Positions 18,700 through 28,757 of a stretch of 64,000 bases of DNA are shown here, piece by piece (the first letter of the stretch is position 1; each line of letters starts with the position of its first letter). The DNA is taken from assembly GCF_900172215.1 (NCBI RefSeq), contig NZ_FWFP01000006.1:124001-188000 (forward strand), read 5' to 3'. The translations under genes and the position numbers were made by a program. The DNA comes from Ruegeria meonggei (lineage in GTDB: Bacteria > Pseudomonadota > Alphaproteobacteria > Rhodobacterales > Rhodobacteraceae). The notes beneath the pieces are model-generated. The model was not told where the DNA came from, made no database searches, and saw only the letters and a list, made by a program, of their open reading frames with translations.

Positions 18700-19011
18700 A
18701 TGAGAATTCTCAAGATCATAAGCCTTCTGTGCTGTCTCTTAGCCGGCTTCCTCGCATTGATTCATTGGGGCGCGTCGTTTCCAGAACGCTCGGCTCAGGA
18801 AACGGCGCCAGACGGAATCAGAGTGGTCTTGGTCGATTTCCCAAGTGACCCGAACATTGTGTCCTATGATCCAGGTCTAGTTTCTTCAGATGGATTGTTC
18901 TCGTTTGGCAGACGGCTTTGTGGCGACACTCCGGTTGTCTCAGAGTTGGAGCCGACATTTATTGACAGATTGCGAGACCATCAACGCGCCAGCATAGTCT
19001 GCGGGTTATGA
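18700..19011 (+). CDS. Small membrane-anchored or secreted hypothetical protein
   Basis: 103 residues from ATG 18700 (MRILKIISLLCCLLAGFLAL). Residues 5-22 form a membrane helix or uncleaved signal; the remainder is soluble, with two Cys near the C-terminus (RRLCGD, SIVCGL). A longer frame to 18601 would translate the inverted repeat and was rejected. The stop overlaps the next start (ATGA), coupling it to the DUF805 gene. No recognisable domain; function unknown. Confidence 0.55.
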   Translation: MRILKIISLLCCLLAGFLALIHWGASFPERSAQETAPDGIRVVLVDFPSDPNIVSYDPGLVSSDGLFSFGRRLCGDTPVVSELEPTFIDRLRDHQRASIVCGL

Positions 19012-19556
19012 AGATGACCTTCTCTGATGCCATCCGCACCTGTTTCGCCAAGTTCTTCACCTTTTCGGGCCGCGCCTCACGGCCCGAATACTGGTTCTTT
19101 TTTCTGTTCATCGTGATCTGGAGCTTTATCGCCGGGGTCATCGATTGGCAGTTCTTCACTCAGGTCGCCACGACGCAGACCGATGAAGTCAAACAAGTCA
19201 CCGCAACGTCAAACCAGCCGGTGCAAAGCATCGTCAGCCTGATCGTGTTCTTCCCGCATTTGGCCGTCGCGTGGCGTCGGATGCATGATACTGGGCGCAG
19301 CGGCTTTTATGCCATGCTGCCGATCCTGCTGATCCTTGGCGCTGGTGCGGTTCTGGTCTTTGGCATCGGCCTCGCCTCACATTTCCAGCATGGTGGCAAT
19401 CTGGACATTCTGTTCACGCGCGCCACCCTGCTTATTGTTCTTCCGACACTTCTGGTTCTGTTTGTGTCGCCCCTTCTGGTGTTCTGGTGGCTGACCCGCC
19501 CCAGCCAACCAGGCCCCAACCAATACGGTCCCAACCCATATGAGGTAGCCCAATGA
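19008..19556 (+). CDS. DUF805 family membrane protein
   Basis: 182 residues with the DUF805 pattern: N-terminal CFAKFFTFSGRASRPEYWFF (the F-x-G-R-x-x-R-x-E-y-W motif), a helix, then RRMHDTGRSGFYAMLPIL, two further helices, and a C-terminal GPNQYGPNP tail. Predicted four helices in the inner membrane. The family is widespread and uncharacterised. It overlaps both neighbours by four bases (ATGA), so sucA translation may depend on ribosomes finishing this gene. Confidence 0.85.
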   Translation: MKMTFSDAIRTCFAKFFTFSGRASRPEYWFFFLFIVIWSFIAGVIDWQFFTQVATTQTDEVKQVTATSNQPVQSIVSLIVFFPHLAVAWRRMHDTGRSGFYAMLPILLILGAGAVLVFGIGLASHFQHGGNLDILFTRATLLIVLPTLLVLFVSPLLVFWWLTRPSQPGPNQYGPNPYEVAQ

Positions 19557-22510
19557 CCGAACACTCGCCCAACTCTGCCTTTCATGCCTCAAGCTTTATG
19601 CAAGGGCACAATGCCGAATATCTGGAGCAATTATACGCCCAGTACACAAGGGATCCTGGCGCGGTGGATGCCGCCTGGGCCGAGTTCTTCCGGGCGATGG
19701 GCGATGCCACGCCGGACGTTCAGCGTGAGGCCGAAGGGCCGTCCTGGGCGCGCACCGACTGGCCGCCGATGCCATCCGATGATCTGACCGGTGCGCTGAC
19801 TGGCGAATGGGCAGAGATCGACGCCAAGGCAGCAGGCAAAAAGATCAAGGACAAGGCGGCTGACAAGGGCGTTGCAGTCAGCGAGGACCAGATCAAACGG
19901 GCCGTGCTGGACAGCCTGCGAGCGCTGATGCTGATCCGGGCCTATCGTATTCGAGGCCATCTGGCCGCCAATCTGGACCCGCTGGGGATGCGGGCAGCCA
20001 GCAATCATCCGGAACTGGACCCTAAGACCTACGGCTTTTCTGACGCGGATATGGATCGCCCGATCTTTATCGACAATGTTCTGGGCCTGCAGATGGCCTC
20101 GATGCGGCAGATCGTCGACATCGTAAAACGTACCTATTGCGGCACCTTTGCGCTGCAATACATGCATATCTCGAACCCCGAAGAAGCCGCCTGGCTGAAG
20201 GAGAGGATCGAAGGGTATGGCAAGGAAATCGCGTTCACCAAGGAAGGCCGCAAGGCTATCCTGAACAAGATGGTCGAGGCCGAAGGATTCGAGAAGTTCC
20301 TGCACGTCAAATACATGGGCACCAAGCGGTTTGGCCTGGACGGGGGTGAGGCTTTGATCCCCGCGATGGAGCAGATCATCAAGCGCGGTGGCGCGCTGGG
20401 GGTTCGCGACATCGTCATCGGCATGCCACACCGAGGCCGTCTGAACATCCTGGCCAATGTGATGCGAAAGCCATACCGCGCCATTTTCAACGAATTCCAG
20501 GGCGGCAGCTTCAAACCAGAGGATGTCGATGGATCGGGCGATGTTAAATACCACCTCGGCGCCTCCAGTGACCGCGAGTTTGATGGCAATTCGGTTCACT
20601 TGTCTTTGACGGCAAACCCCAGCCACCTTGAGGCCGTAAACCCTGTAGTCATCGGTAAAGTGCGCGCCAAGCAGGATCAGATCGGTGATACAGACCGCAC
20701 CAAGGTCATGGGCATCCTGCTGCATGGCGACGCAGCCTTTGCCGGTCAAGGAGTTGTAGCCGAAGGGTTCGGTCTGTCCGGGCTGAAAGGTCATCGGACC
20801 GGCGGCACCATGCATATCGTGGTGAACAACCAGATCGGGTTCACCACCGCGCCGCATTTCAGCCGCTCCAGCCCCTACCCCACCGATATCGCTCTGATGG
20901 TCGAAGCGCCGATCTTCCACGTAAACGGCGACGATCCTGAAGCGGTGGTTCACGCCGCCAAGGTGGCAACCGAGTTCCGGCAGAAGTTTCACAAGGATGT
21001 GGTACTGGATATCTTCTGCTATCGCAGGTTCGGGCATAACGAGGGCGATGAGCCCATGTTCACCAACCCTATCATGTACAAGAAGATCAAGACCCACAAG
21101 ACCACGCTGTCTTTGTACACCGCCCGGCTGGTCAAAGATGGTCTGATCCCCGAGGGCGAGATCGAGGATATGAAGGCCGCCTTCCAGGCCCATCTGAATG
21201 ATGAGTTTGAGGCCGGCAAGGATTACAAACCCAACAAGGCCGACTGGCTGGACGGGCGCTGGTCGCATCTGGACAAGAACAAGGATGACTACGTGCGCGG
21301 TGACACCGCGATCACGCCCGAGACCCTGGCCCAGATCGGCAATGCCCTGACCCACGCGCCCAAAGACATTACGGTTCACAAGACTGTCGCGCGGCTTTTG
21401 GATCATAAGAAACAGATGTTCGACAATGGCACCGGATTCGACTGGGCAACGGGTGAGGCGCTGGCCTTCGGCGCGCTGCTGACCGAAGGGTACCCTGTGC
21501 GTCTGTCCGGGCAGGATGCGACGCGGGGAACCTTTAGCCAGCGTCATTCAGGCTTTATCCACCAGGAAACCGAAGAGCGGTATTATCCGCTGAACAACAT
21601 CCGCGAAGGGCAGTCGAAATACGAAGTGATCGACTCGATGCTGTCCGAATATGCTGTACTGGGCTTTGAATATGGGTTCTCGCTGGCTGAACCCAACGCC
21701 CTGACCCTTTGGGAGGCGCAGTTTGGTGACTTTGCCAACGGCGCGCAGATCATGTTCGACCAGTTCATCAGCTCGGGCGAAAGCAAATGGCTGCGCATGT
21801 CCGGTCTGGTATGCTTGCTCCCCCACGGGTTTGAAGGGCAAGGTCCTGAACACTCGTCCGCGCGTCTGGAGCGGTTCCTGCAGATGTGCGGTCAGGATAA
21901 CTGGATCGTGGCCAACTGCACGACGCCTGCGAACTACTTCCACATCCTGCGCCGTCAGCTGCACCGCACCTTCCGCAAGCCGCTGATCCTGGTGACCCCG
22001 AAATCACTGCTGCGCCACAAATTGGCCGTCAGCAAGACCGAGGAATTCACCACCGGGTCAAGCTTCCACCGGGTGCTGTGGGATGACGCACAGCAGGGCA
22101 ATTCGGACACCAAATTGGTTAAGGACGACAAGGTCAAACGGGTCGTGATGTGTTCCGGCAAAGTCTATTTCGACCTGCTGGAAGAACGCGATGCCCGGGG
22201 TATCGACGATGTCTACCTGATGCGGATCGAACAGTATTACCCCTTCCCCGCGCATTCGCTGATCAACGAGCTTGAGCGCTTTAAGGGTGCTGAGATCATC
22301 TGGTGTCAGGAAGAGCCCAAGAACCAAGGGGCCTGGTCGTTCATCGAACCGAATATCGAATGGGTTCTGACCCGCATTAAGGCCAAACACACAAGGCCCC
22401 GCTATGTCGGTCGCGCCACTTCGGCCTCGCCCGCGACGGGTCTGGCCAGCCAACACAAAGCCCAACAAGAAGCGCTGGTGAACGAAGCGCTGAGCATTGA
22501 AGGAAAGTAA
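19553..22510 (+). CDS. sucA: 2-oxoglutarate dehydrogenase E1 component
   Basis: Thiamine-diphosphate-dependent decarboxylase of the 2-oxoglutarate dehydrogenase complex. 985 residues. N-terminal E2-interacting peptide ([18 protein letters not shown]), [30 protein letters not shown], ThDP motif ending in [10 protein letters not shown], and in the C-terminal half [19 protein letters not shown] and [17 protein letters not shown]. Its ATG overlaps the DUF805 stop, and its stop overlaps or abuts the sucB start (TAATGATG). Confidence 0.97.
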   Translation: MTEHSPNSAFHASSFMQGHNAEYLEQLYAQYTRDPGAVDAAWAEFFRAMGDATPDVQREAEGPSWARTDWPPMPSDDLTGALTGEWAEIDAKAAGKKIKDKAADKGVAVSEDQIKRAVLDSLRALMLIRAYRIRGHLAANLDPLGMRAASNHPELDPKTYGFSDADMDRPIFIDNVLGLQMASMRQIVDIVKRTYCGTFALQYMHISNPEEAAWLKERIEGYGKEIAFTKEGRKAILNKMVEAEGFEKFLHVKYMGTKRFGLDGGEALIPAMEQIIKRGGALGVRDIVIGMPHRGRLNILANVMRKPYRAIFNEFQGGSFKPEDVDGSGDVKYHLGASSDREFDGNSVHLSLTANPSHLEAVNPVVIGKVRAKQDQIGDTDRTKVMGILLHGDAAFAGQGVVAEGFGLSGLKGHRTGGTMHIVVNNQIGFTTAPHFSRSSPYPTDIALMVEAPIFHVNGDDPEAVVHAAKVATEFRQKFHKDVVLDIFCYRRFGHNEGDEPMFTNPIMYKKIKTHKTTLSLYTARLVKDGLIPEGEIEDMKAAFQAHLNDEFEAGKDYKPNKADWLDGRWSHLDKNKDDYVRGDTAITPETLAQIGNALTHAPKDITVHKTVARLLDHKKQMFDNGTGFDWATGEALAFGALLTEGYPVRLSGQDATRGTFSQRHSGFIHQETEERYYPLNNIREGQSKYEVIDSMLSEYAVLGFEYGFSLAEPNALTLWEAQFGDFANGAQIMFDQFISSGESKWLRMSGLVCLLPHGFEGQGPEHSSARLERFLQMCGQDNWIVANCTTPANYFHILRRQLHRTFRKPLILVTPKSLLRHKLAVSKTEEFTTGSSFHRVLWDDAQQGNSDTKLVKDDKVKRVVMCSGKVYFDLLEERDARGIDDVYLMRIEQYYPFPAHSLINELERFKGAEIIWCQEEPKNQGAWSFIEPNIEWVLTRIKAKHTRPRYVGRATSASPATGLASQHKAQQEALVNEALSIEGK

Positions 22511-22512
22511 TG

Positions 22513-24027
22513 ATGTCCATTGAAGTTCGTGTTCCCACGCTGGGCGAGTCGGTTACCGAAGCCACAGTTGCAACCTGGTTCAAAAAGCCCGGCGATGCAG
22601 TCGCTGTAGATGAGATGCTGTGTGAGCTTGAGACCGACAAAGTCACCGTCGAAGTGCCCGCACCTTCAGCTGGTGTGATGGGTGAAATTGTCGCCGCCGA
22701 AGGTGAAACCGTTGGGGTTGATGCGTTGTTGGCGACGATCGCGGCGGGCGAAGGGGCTGCTCCGGCGCCGGCCTCAGCGGCACCTGCCCCCGCCCCGGCG
22801 GCAGCATCCGGCGGCAGCGTTGACGTCATGGTGCCCACTTTGGGTGAATCCGTGACCGAGGCAACCGTATCGACCTGGTTTAAACAAGTCGGCGACAGCG
22901 TCGCGCAGGACGAGATGCTCTGTGAGTTGGAGACAGACAAGGTCTCGGTCGAGGTTCCGGCCCCGGCCGGGGGTGTTCTGGCGGAAATCGTGGCACCAGA
23001 AGGCGCAACGGTGGACGCGACAGCCAAACTGGCCGTGATCTCGGGCGCGGCGGCAGGGTCGGTTTCCGCCCCGGCAGCAGTCGCTGCACCGGCAAACGGT
23101 GGCGACTCGGTCGGTGGCAAAGACGTGGCAAACGCCCCCTCAGCCGAGAAGGCCATGGCCGAGGCCGGGCTGTCAGCTGATCAGGTCACCGGCACCGGCC
23201 GCGACGGTCGGATCATGAAAGAAGACGTGGCCAAGGCGGCAGCAACCGCCTCTGCTCCGGCACCTGCACCAGCAGCGCCTGCCCCCGCAGCCCAAGTCCC
23301 GCGCGCACCAGTTGCCGCTCAGGATGCGGCACGCGAGGAGCGGGTCAAGATGACCCGGTTGCGCCAGACCATCGCCAAGCGTCTGAAAGACAGCCAGAAC
23401 ACCGCGGCCATGCTGACCACCTACAACGAGGTGGATATGACCGAGGTGATGGCCCTTCGTAACCAGTACAAGGACCAGTTTGAAAAGAAGCATGGCGTGC
23501 GACTGGGCTTTATGTCCTTTTTCACCAAGGCTTGCTGTCACGCACTGAAAGAGGTTCCCGAGGTCAACGCCGAGATTGACGGCACCGACATCGTCTACAA
23601 GAACTTCGTTCACATGGGTGTCGCCGCTGGTACCCCTACTGGCCTTGTGGTGCCAGTGATCCGCGATGCCGACAGTATGTCTTTTGCCGAAATTGAAAAA
23701 GCCATCGCCGAGAAAGGCAAACGCGCCCGCGACGGCAAGCTGAGCATGGACGAAATGCAGGGCGGCACCTTCACCATCTCGAACGGTGGTGTCTACGGCT
23801 CGTTGATGTCGTCGCCGATCTTGAACCCTCCGCAATCGGGCATTCTGGGGATGCACAAGATTCAGGACCGACCAATGGCGATCAACGGTCAGGTTGTCAT
23901 CCGCCCGATGATGTATCTGGCCCTGTCCTATGACCACCGGATCGTGGATGGCAAAGGCGCGGTGACCTTCCTTGTCCGCGTGAAAGAGGCGCTGGAAGAT
24001 CCACGCCGCCTGCTGATGGACTTGTGA
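22513..24027 (+). CDS. sucB: 2-oxoglutarate dehydrogenase E2 (dihydrolipoyl succinyltransferase), two lipoyl domains
   Basis: Core acyltransferase of the complex. About 504 residues: two near-identical lipoyl domains (each with [13 protein letters not shown] and the lipoylated Lys in ELETDKV, near residues 41 and 143), Ala/Pro linkers, an E3-binding domain ([25 protein letters not shown]), another Ala/Pro linker, and the catalytic domain with [10 protein letters not shown] and the active-site His in [13 protein letters not shown]. coli SucB has one lipoyl domain, so the duplication is notable. ATG at 22510 or 22513; both fit AAGGAAAG. Confidence 0.96.
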   Translation: MSIEVRVPTLGESVTEATVATWFKKPGDAVAVDEMLCELETDKVTVEVPAPSAGVMGEIVAAEGETVGVDALLATIAAGEGAAPAPASAAPAPAPAAASGGSVDVMVPTLGESVTEATVSTWFKQVGDSVAQDEMLCELETDKVSVEVPAPAGGVLAEIVAPEGATVDATAKLAVISGAAAGSVSAPAAVAAPANGGDSVGGKDVANAPSAEKAMAEAGLSADQVTGTGRDGRIMKEDVAKAAATASAPAPAPAAPAPAAQVPRAPVAAQDAAREERVKMTRLRQTIAKRLKDSQNTAAMLTTYNEVDMTEVMALRNQYKDQFEKKHGVRLGFMSFFTKACCHALKEVPEVNAEIDGTDIVYKNFVHMGVAAGTPTGLVVPVIRDADSMSFAEIEKAIAEKGKRARDGKLSMDEMQGGTFTISNGGVYGSLMSSPILNPPQSGILGMHKIQDRPMAINGQVVIRPMMYLALSYDHRIVDGKGAVTFLVRVKEALEDPRRLLMDL

Positions 24028-24029
24028 CC

Positions 24030-24299
24030 ATGGCAACACATGTACTCTGGCAGGCCGATGTGGCCGATTTTGATGTCTGGCTGAAAGTGTTTCGCGAGGA
24101 TCAGACCTTGCGAAAGGCGGCGGGTATCAAGGATCTTCACGTCTGGCGCGATCCCGATCGCGCCAATCACGCCGTTGCCATGTTCGAGATCACCGATCTG
24201 GGTAAGGCCGAGACCTTTTTGGAGTCTGAGGCCATGGCGCTTTATCACGAACGTGGCGGTGTCGCTCATGTCGAAATCAAGCTGTTGAAACCGGCTTAA
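24030..24299 (+). CDS. Small ferredoxin-like-fold hypothetical protein between sucB and lpd
   Basis: 89 residues from ATG 24030, three bases after the sucB stop (the slightly longer GTG start at 24024 is less likely). MATHVLWQADVADFDVWLKVF, LHVWRDPDRANHAVAMFEI, and HVEIKLLKPA resemble dimeric alpha-beta-barrel proteins (EthD/antibiotic monooxygenase type) in pattern, though I cannot assign a family. Cytosolic. By position it is cotranscribed with the dehydrogenase genes; a role there is unproven. Confidence 0.7.
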   Translation: MATHVLWQADVADFDVWLKVFREDQTLRKAAGIKDLHVWRDPDRANHAVAMFEITDLGKAETFLESEAMALYHERGGVAHVEIKLLKPA

Positions 24300-24371
24300 C
24301 CGAAATTTTGGGCGACCTGTTTTTGTCGGCCGCCCGTATATGTTTAACTCCTCGGGGTTTAGGAGACTGAA

Positions 24372-25760
24372 ATGGCAAATTATGACGTCATCGTAATCGG
24401 AGCAGGCCCGGGCGGCTATGTCTGCGCCATCCGTTGTGCCCAGCTGGGACTGAAAACTGCCGTTGTCGAAGGGCGCGAGACGTTGGGCGGAACCTGCCTG
24501 AACGTCGGCTGCATCCCTTCCAAGGCATTGCTGCATGCCAGCCACCAGCTGCATGAGGCCGAGCATAACTTTGTCAAAATGGGTCTGAAGGGCAAAAGCC
24601 CCTCGGTCGATTGGAAACAGATGCAGGCCTACAAAGAAGAAACAATCGAAGGCAACACCAAGGGCATCGAGTTTCTGTTCAAGAAAAATAAGATCGATTG
24701 GCTGAAAGGTTGGGGATCAATCCCGGCTGCCGGTCAGGTCAAGGTCGGCGACGACGTGCACGAAGCCAAGAACATCATCATCGCCTCCGGATCTGAACCT
24801 GCTGCGTTGCCCGGTGTTGAAGTGGATGAAAAGGTTGTTGTCACCTCGACCGGCGCGTTGTCTCTGGGCAAAATCCCCAAAAAGATGGTCGTCATCGGCG
24901 CGGGTGTGATCGGACTGGAACTAGGCTCGGTCTATCAGCGACTGGGGGCAGAGGTCACTGTGATCGAATTCCTCAAGGAAATCACGCCAGGCATGGACCC
25001 CGAGGTGCAAAAGACGTTTCAGCGTATCCTCAAGAAACAGGGTTTGAAATTCGTCATGGGTGCTGCGGTGCAAAAGACCGAGGCAACCAAAACCAAAGCC
25101 AAGGTCACCTACAAGCTGCTCAAGGATGACAGTGAACACGTGATCGACGCCGATACGGTGCTGGTTGCGACCGGGCGCAAGCCTTTCTCAGACGGTTTGG
25201 GTCTGGACGCTCTGGGTGTCGAAATGACACCGCGCGGTCAGATCAAGGTGGGTGCCGACTGGCAGACCAACGTGCCGGGCATCTACGCCATCGGTGATGT
25301 CACGGAAGGCCCGATGCTGGCCCACAAAGCCGAGGATGAGGGCATGGCCGCGGCTGAACAGGTCGCCGGGAAACATGGTCACGTGAACTATGGCGTCATT
25401 CCGGGTGTAATCTACACATGGCCCGAGGTTGCCAATGTGGGTGAAACCGAGACGACGCTCAAGGAACAGGGTCGCGCCTATAAGGTCGGCAAGTTCATGT
25501 TCATGGGCAATGGTCGGGCCAAGGCAAATTTTGCAGCTGACGGGTTCGTCAAAATCCTCGCCGACAAAGAGACTGACCGTATTCTGGGCGCGCATATCAT
25601 CGGCCCAGCAGCGGGTGATCTGATCCACGAAGTCTGCGTGGCGATGGAATTTGGTGCCTCGGCCGAGGATTTGGCCCTGACCTGTCACGCCCACCCGACC
25701 TATTCCGAGGCCGTGCGCGAGGCCGCGCTGGCCTGCGGCGACGGCCCGATCCACAGCTGA
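24372..25760 (+). CDS. lpd: Dihydrolipoyl dehydrogenase (E3)
   Basis: Reoxidises dihydrolipoamide on E2 with NAD. 462 residues: FAD motif [18 protein letters not shown], redox-active disulfide [20 protein letters not shown] motif [20 protein letters not shown], second FAD motif [17 protein letters not shown], and the C-terminal His-Glu pair in HAHPTYSEA. Last gene of the suc run. Its Shine-Dalgarno AGGAG (24361-24365) can pair with CTCCT (24348-24352). A stem at 25768-25798 follows the stop. Confidence 0.97.
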   Translation: MANYDVIVIGAGPGGYVCAIRCAQLGLKTAVVEGRETLGGTCLNVGCIPSKALLHASHQLHEAEHNFVKMGLKGKSPSVDWKQMQAYKEETIEGNTKGIEFLFKKNKIDWLKGWGSIPAAGQVKVGDDVHEAKNIIIASGSEPAALPGVEVDEKVVVTSTGALSLGKIPKKMVVIGAGVIGLELGSVYQRLGAEVTVIEFLKEITPGMDPEVQKTFQRILKKQGLKFVMGAAVQKTEATKTKAKVTYKLLKDDSEHVIDADTVLVATGRKPFSDGLGLDALGVEMTPRGQIKVGADWQTNVPGIYAIGDVTEGPMLAHKAEDEGMAAAEQVAGKHGHVNYGVIPGVIYTWPEVANVGETETTLKEQGRAYKVGKFMFMGNGRAKANFAADGFVKILADKETDRILGAHIIGPAAGDLIHEVCVAMEFGASAEDLALTCHAHPTYSEAVREAALACGDGPIHS

Positions 25761-25767
25761 GTAACAC

Positions 25768-25798
25768 CGGGCGGCGGGGTTTTCACCTGTGCCGCCCG
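25768..25798. terminator. Possible terminator after lpd
   Basis: CGGGCGGC (25768-25775) and GCCGCCCG (25791-25798) make an 8-bp GC stem between lpd and the convergent hydroxylase gene. No T-run, so strength is uncertain; it could serve either strand. Confidence 0.5.
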
Positions 25799-25810
25799 TG
25801 AATCCTCTGA

Positions 25811-26701
25811 TTATTCCGCAGGATGGTGGTTGATTTCTTCTTCTGCGTGCGTTTCTGCAGTCGATTGTCTTTTAGGCCGATACAAGCGCCAAGCGTCCTT
25901 GAACGGATTAACGTACAGATTCACGCAGGTGTCCAATTCATTGCCGCGATCTTTCTCGGTCACACCAAATTTCACGTCTTTATTGTCCTCAGGCATGATG
26001 TAAGTGCCAAACAGCACGTCCCAAAGTGGAAACATGAAGGCAAAATTCTTATCAAGATGATTGGGATGGCAACTGTGATGAACGTGGTGGTGCGCGGGTG
26101 ACGGGAACACCTTGGACCAAACACCGGGCCATCGCAGCCAAACATGGGAATGACGCAAGTTGTATCCAACGACGTTGAACAGGAACATCAAGATCGGAAC
26201 CCCTAACAGGGACGGCAAGCTGGGCGCGTAGCCCATCATATTAAAGAAGAGGCCAGCGACTGCACCGGATCCCATTCCGATGCCAACATTGTAGACAAAG
26301 GCAACGACGGTACCTTTCCACCTGACCAGTGGCTGCGCTGCAGACGGGTCGTGGACACTGACCTCCCCAATTGTCCAGCTGCAGGCGAGAGCTGCTGGCC
26401 CGGCGAACAGACCAAGCATCAGGAAATGCCCAATAAACTGGTGAAAAAAGAAGTAACGAACATCCAGCCAGGCTGATGGGTGGCTCCAAACTCTTTTTGG
26501 GAACAGACAGCCGACAAAACTGCTTTCGCCGTCTGCCTCATCGGACTTGCGACGCTTGACCAAATAGATCGCAAACACAATCACCAGCGAGCTCAGCAAA
26601 TAGAGGGCAAAAATACGGTTGTTGGGGTCCACCGGGTATGCGACCACCCGCATCACATGGTCGAGAAATGAGTCCACAAAGGACTTCAACTTTTGCGTCA
26701 A
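25811..26701 (-). CDS. Fatty acid hydroxylase / sterol desaturase superfamily membrane protein
   Basis: About 296 residues, four or more membrane helices, with histidine clusters of the di-iron hydroxylase superfamily: HQFIGHFLM, RHSHVWLRW, HHHVHHSCHPNH, then LWDVLFGTY near the end. Substrate unknown (lipid, sterol or carotenoid in relatives). Visibly more AT-rich than neighbours. The longest frame starts with TTG at 26701, very close to GGAG; an internal ATG at 26653 is an alternative, so the N-terminus is uncertain. A second, separate superfamily member is at 39629-40600. Confidence 0.75.
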   Translation of the reverse strand: MTQKLKSFVDSFLDHVMRVVAYPVDPNNRIFALYLLSSLVIVFAIYLVKRRKSDEADGESSFVGCLFPKRVWSHPSAWLDVRYFFFHQFIGHFLMLGLFAGPAALACSWTIGEVSVHDPSAAQPLVRWKGTVVAFVYNVGIGMGSGAVAGLFFNMMGYAPSLPSLLGVPILMFLFNVVGYNLRHSHVWLRWPGVWSKVFPSPAHHHVHHSCHPNHLDKNFAFMFPLWDVLFGTYIMPEDNKDVKFGVTEKDRGNELDTCVNLYVNPFKDAWRLYRPKRQSTAETHAEEEINHHPAE

Positions 26702-26869
26702 TATCTCCGTTTTTTTCGTCTATCCTAACCACCGCGCGACATTGGTCCTACGAGATGGTTTCTAGATAGTCAAAATGTGGCATCACCGTTGCTTATCCCA
26801 TCCAATAGTTGTCTTTTTCACGTCAGGTAGGGTGCTGTCGGGTCCACAACCAAGTTGTTGCCCTGGGGA

Positions 26870-27448
26870 CTAAGCCGTCGGGGTCAACCAGGCTTGCAGG
26901 TAAACCTCCAACCGGCCCTGAAAGCTCTGCGAGCTGTGCAATGCACAGAATTTCAGCGACATAGCCTGCATAGCAAAGGCCTGCACCCCTTCGGCAAGCA
27001 GCTCGGGTGCCACGTCCTGACGGACATCGGCCGTCTCAAGCCATGTCATCAAGACGCGAAAGTACCTTTCGAAACAATAGGCAATCGGACCGATTTCTGC
27101 GACGGCAGCTGCACCTGAATAGCGAATCAGAAGATCAAAAACATAGCGCTCGGAGGTCATGAAGCTGTGGACAGGTTCCATCGCCACGATGATCTGCGTC
27201 ACGGTTTTTGGTGCTTCCCCCGCCTGTGCCTGATCAAAGCAGGCATTCAGTTTCTCGGCCATCAGAATTTCCATCAGCGCATCTTTGTCGTGGAAATGCG
27301 CAAAGAATGTCCCTTTGGCAACGCCCGCGACCTGTACGACATCTTCGACCCGCAGGGCGCTGTATCCGCCCCTTTGGATGACCTCCTCGGACGCTGCAAT
27401 CAGTCGAGCCCGGGTTTTTAGTGTGCGCTTTTGAACCGTCTTTTCCAT
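26870..27448 (-). CDS. TetR family transcriptional repressor
   Basis: 192 residues if started at ATG 27448; an upstream ATG at 27463 would add five. The N-terminal helix-turn-helix reads ALRVEDVVQVAGVAKGTFFAHFHDKDALM, classic TetR, with a ligand-binding domain after residue 60. It is divergent from a flavodoxin-fold oxidoreductase, and the gap carries three copies of TGACCNNGGTCA, the nearest overlapping its own 5' end, so autoregulation and control of the neighbour are likely. The inducer is unknown; quinones or electrophiles are plausible given the target. Confidence 0.88.
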   Translation of the reverse strand: MEKTVQKRTLKTRARLIAASEEVIQRGGYSALRVEDVVQVAGVAKGTFFAHFHDKDALMEILMAEKLNACFDQAQAGEAPKTVTQIIVAMEPVHSFMTSERYVFDLLIRYSGAAAVAEIGPIAYCFERYFRVLMTWLETADVRQDVAPELLAEGVQAFAMQAMSLKFCALHSSQSFQGRLEVYLQAWLTPTA

Positions 27449-27469
27449 AAGGCTAATTTGCATGCTTTT

Positions 27470-27532
27470 TGACCATGGTCAAATTTTTATTGACCGTGGT
27501 CATTTATTGATTCTATAAACTGACCACGGTCA
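27470..27532. promoter_or_regulatory. Three tandem TGACCNNGGTCA operators
   Basis: TGACCATGGTCA (27470-27481), TGACCGTGGTCA (27491-27502) and TGACCACGGTCA (27521-27532), in the gap between the divergent TetR and oxidoreductase genes. Start-to-start distances are 21 and 30 bp. The dyad symmetry and location make them the probable TetR sites. Confidence 0.75.
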
Positions 27533-27548
27533 TTTTTGGAGAATCCTG

Positions 27549-28142
27549 ATGCAACCCAAGAAAATCCTCATCCTCGACGGCCACCCGGCCGAAAGCAGCC
27601 TGTCCCGCGTGTTTGCCCAGACCTATGGCGATGCAGCCCGCGCAAACGGGCACGAAGTCCGACTAGTTCACCTCAGTGATTTGCAGTTCGATCATGATTT
27701 TGGCCAGGGCAACTATCACGACTTCAAACCGCTTGAACCAGCGCTGGAAACCGTGCTGCAGGACTTCGAATGGAGCGACCATCTGGTCTTGACAACGCCG
27801 ATGTGGTGGGGCGGCCTTCCGGCCAAGTTGAAAGGCCTGATCGATCGGATGTTCATCCCCGGACGCACTTTCGACACGAGAAACACAACAAAGATCGGCC
27901 TGCCAGCCCCAATGCTGACCGGACGTACGGCGCGCGTCATTCTGACTTCCGACACGCCGGGGTGGTTTATGCGACTGATTTATCGGCAGGCTCTAATCCG
28001 CCAGGTACGGGATCAGATTTTGGGGTTTGTCGGCTTCAAGCCAACGCGGTTCACCTATTTTGCAGGTGCCAGCTATCCAAAACCCGGCAGTGTCGAGCGC
28101 TGGATATCCCGGGTGGCCAAGATCGGTGCTGCAGCGGTTTAA
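27549..28142 (+). CDS. NAD(P)H-dependent flavodoxin-fold oxidoreductase (quinone reductase-like)
   Basis: 197 residues of the NQO1/MdaB-like family: KILILDGHPAESSLSRVFA (FMN phosphate loop), LVLTTPMWWGGLPAKLKGL (the W-W-x-x-P-A-x-L-K-G family signature), IDRMFIPGRTFD. Probably two-electron reduction of quinones or other electrophiles in the cytosol with bound FMN. ATG at 27549 follows TTTGGAGAA. It sits directly behind the third TetR operator. It ends ten bases before the convergent PPOX-fold gene. Confidence 0.85.
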   Translation: MQPKKILILDGHPAESSLSRVFAQTYGDAARANGHEVRLVHLSDLQFDHDFGQGNYHDFKPLEPALETVLQDFEWSDHLVLTTPMWWGGLPAKLKGLIDRMFIPGRTFDTRNTTKIGLPAPMLTGRTARVILTSDTPGWFMRLIYRQALIRQVRDQILGFVGFKPTRFTYFAGASYPKPGSVERWISRVAKIGAAAV

Positions 28143-28151
28143 TCGCCTGAC

Positions 28152-28757
28152 CTACCACATCGTCTTTTCGGCGCGCGGACCCCAATCCCGGTCATAGCGC
28201 GCGCCGCCTTCTTCCCCATCCGACGCTTCGGCCAGTATCTCGCCGACGGTCGGAAGCAGCGCGGATTCATCCCCGCTGGTCCATGTCCGGGCGCGCATCA
28301 GGGCGCGGGCGCATTGGCTATAGACCTCGGCAATGTCGATCAAAATCACGGTCGCAGGCTGCTTGCCCTGTTTTTCGAACCGGGCACGCAGGTCTTCATC
28401 TGCGGTCAGCCGGGCGGTTCCGTTCACCCGCACCACCGTGTTTGATCCCGACACCATGAACATCAAGGACACGCGCGGGTCGCGAACGATATTGCGCAGA
28501 GAATCCAACCGGTTATTACCGCGCCAATCGGGCAAGGCCAGCGTCTTGGCGTCATGCTCCAGCACCACCGGGCCATCATCGCCGCGCGGGCTGCCATCGA
28601 CGCCTTCTGGCCCCACGGTGCTGAGGATACACAGCCGCGAGGCCATGATCCACTTGCGATAAAGCGGGGTCAGCCCATGCGCCACCTTGCGCAAAGAGGG
28701 TGCGCCGGGTGTGCCGTACAAGCCCTCGAGCGTATCGATGTCTTCAATGAACTCCAT
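28152..28757 (-). CDS. Pyridoxamine 5'-phosphate oxidase-fold (split-barrel FMN-binding) protein
   Basis: About 201 residues with the split-barrel pattern: RLCILSTVGPEGVDGSPRGD, LALPDWRGNNRLDSLRNI, RVSLMFMVSGSNTVVRVNGTA, IDIAEVYSQCARALMRA. This is the MSMEG_1061-like family of FMN or F420-type oxidoreductases often paired with stress genes; exact activity unknown. ATG at 28757 chosen (MEFIED); one three codons upstream is possible. The start overlaps the end of plsC by 14 bases, so it may be the last gene of ftsE-ftsX-plsC. Confidence 0.8.
   Translation of the reverse strand: MEFIEDIDTLEGLYGTPGAPSLRKVAHGLTPLYRKWIMASRLCILSTVGPEGVDGSPRGDDGPVVLEHDAKTLALPDWRGNNRLDSLRNIVRDPRVSLMFMVSGSNTVVRVNGTARLTADEDLRARFEKQGKQPATVILIDIAEVYSQCARALMRARTWTSGDESALLPTVGEILAEASDGEEGGARYDRDWGPRAEKTMW

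Noticed and set aside
19631..21547. 638-codon minus-strand frame opposite sucA
   Set aside because: Shadow of the sucA codon pattern; the plus strand encodes full-length E1 with all motifs.
22377..23156. Ala/Pro/Thr-rich minus-strand frame opposite sucB
   Set aside because: Arises from the Ala/Pro linkers and repeated lipoyl domains of sucB.
27470..27532. Short repeats as a CRISPR-like array
   Set aside because: Only three 12-base palindromes with short unequal spacers between divergent genes; these are operators.
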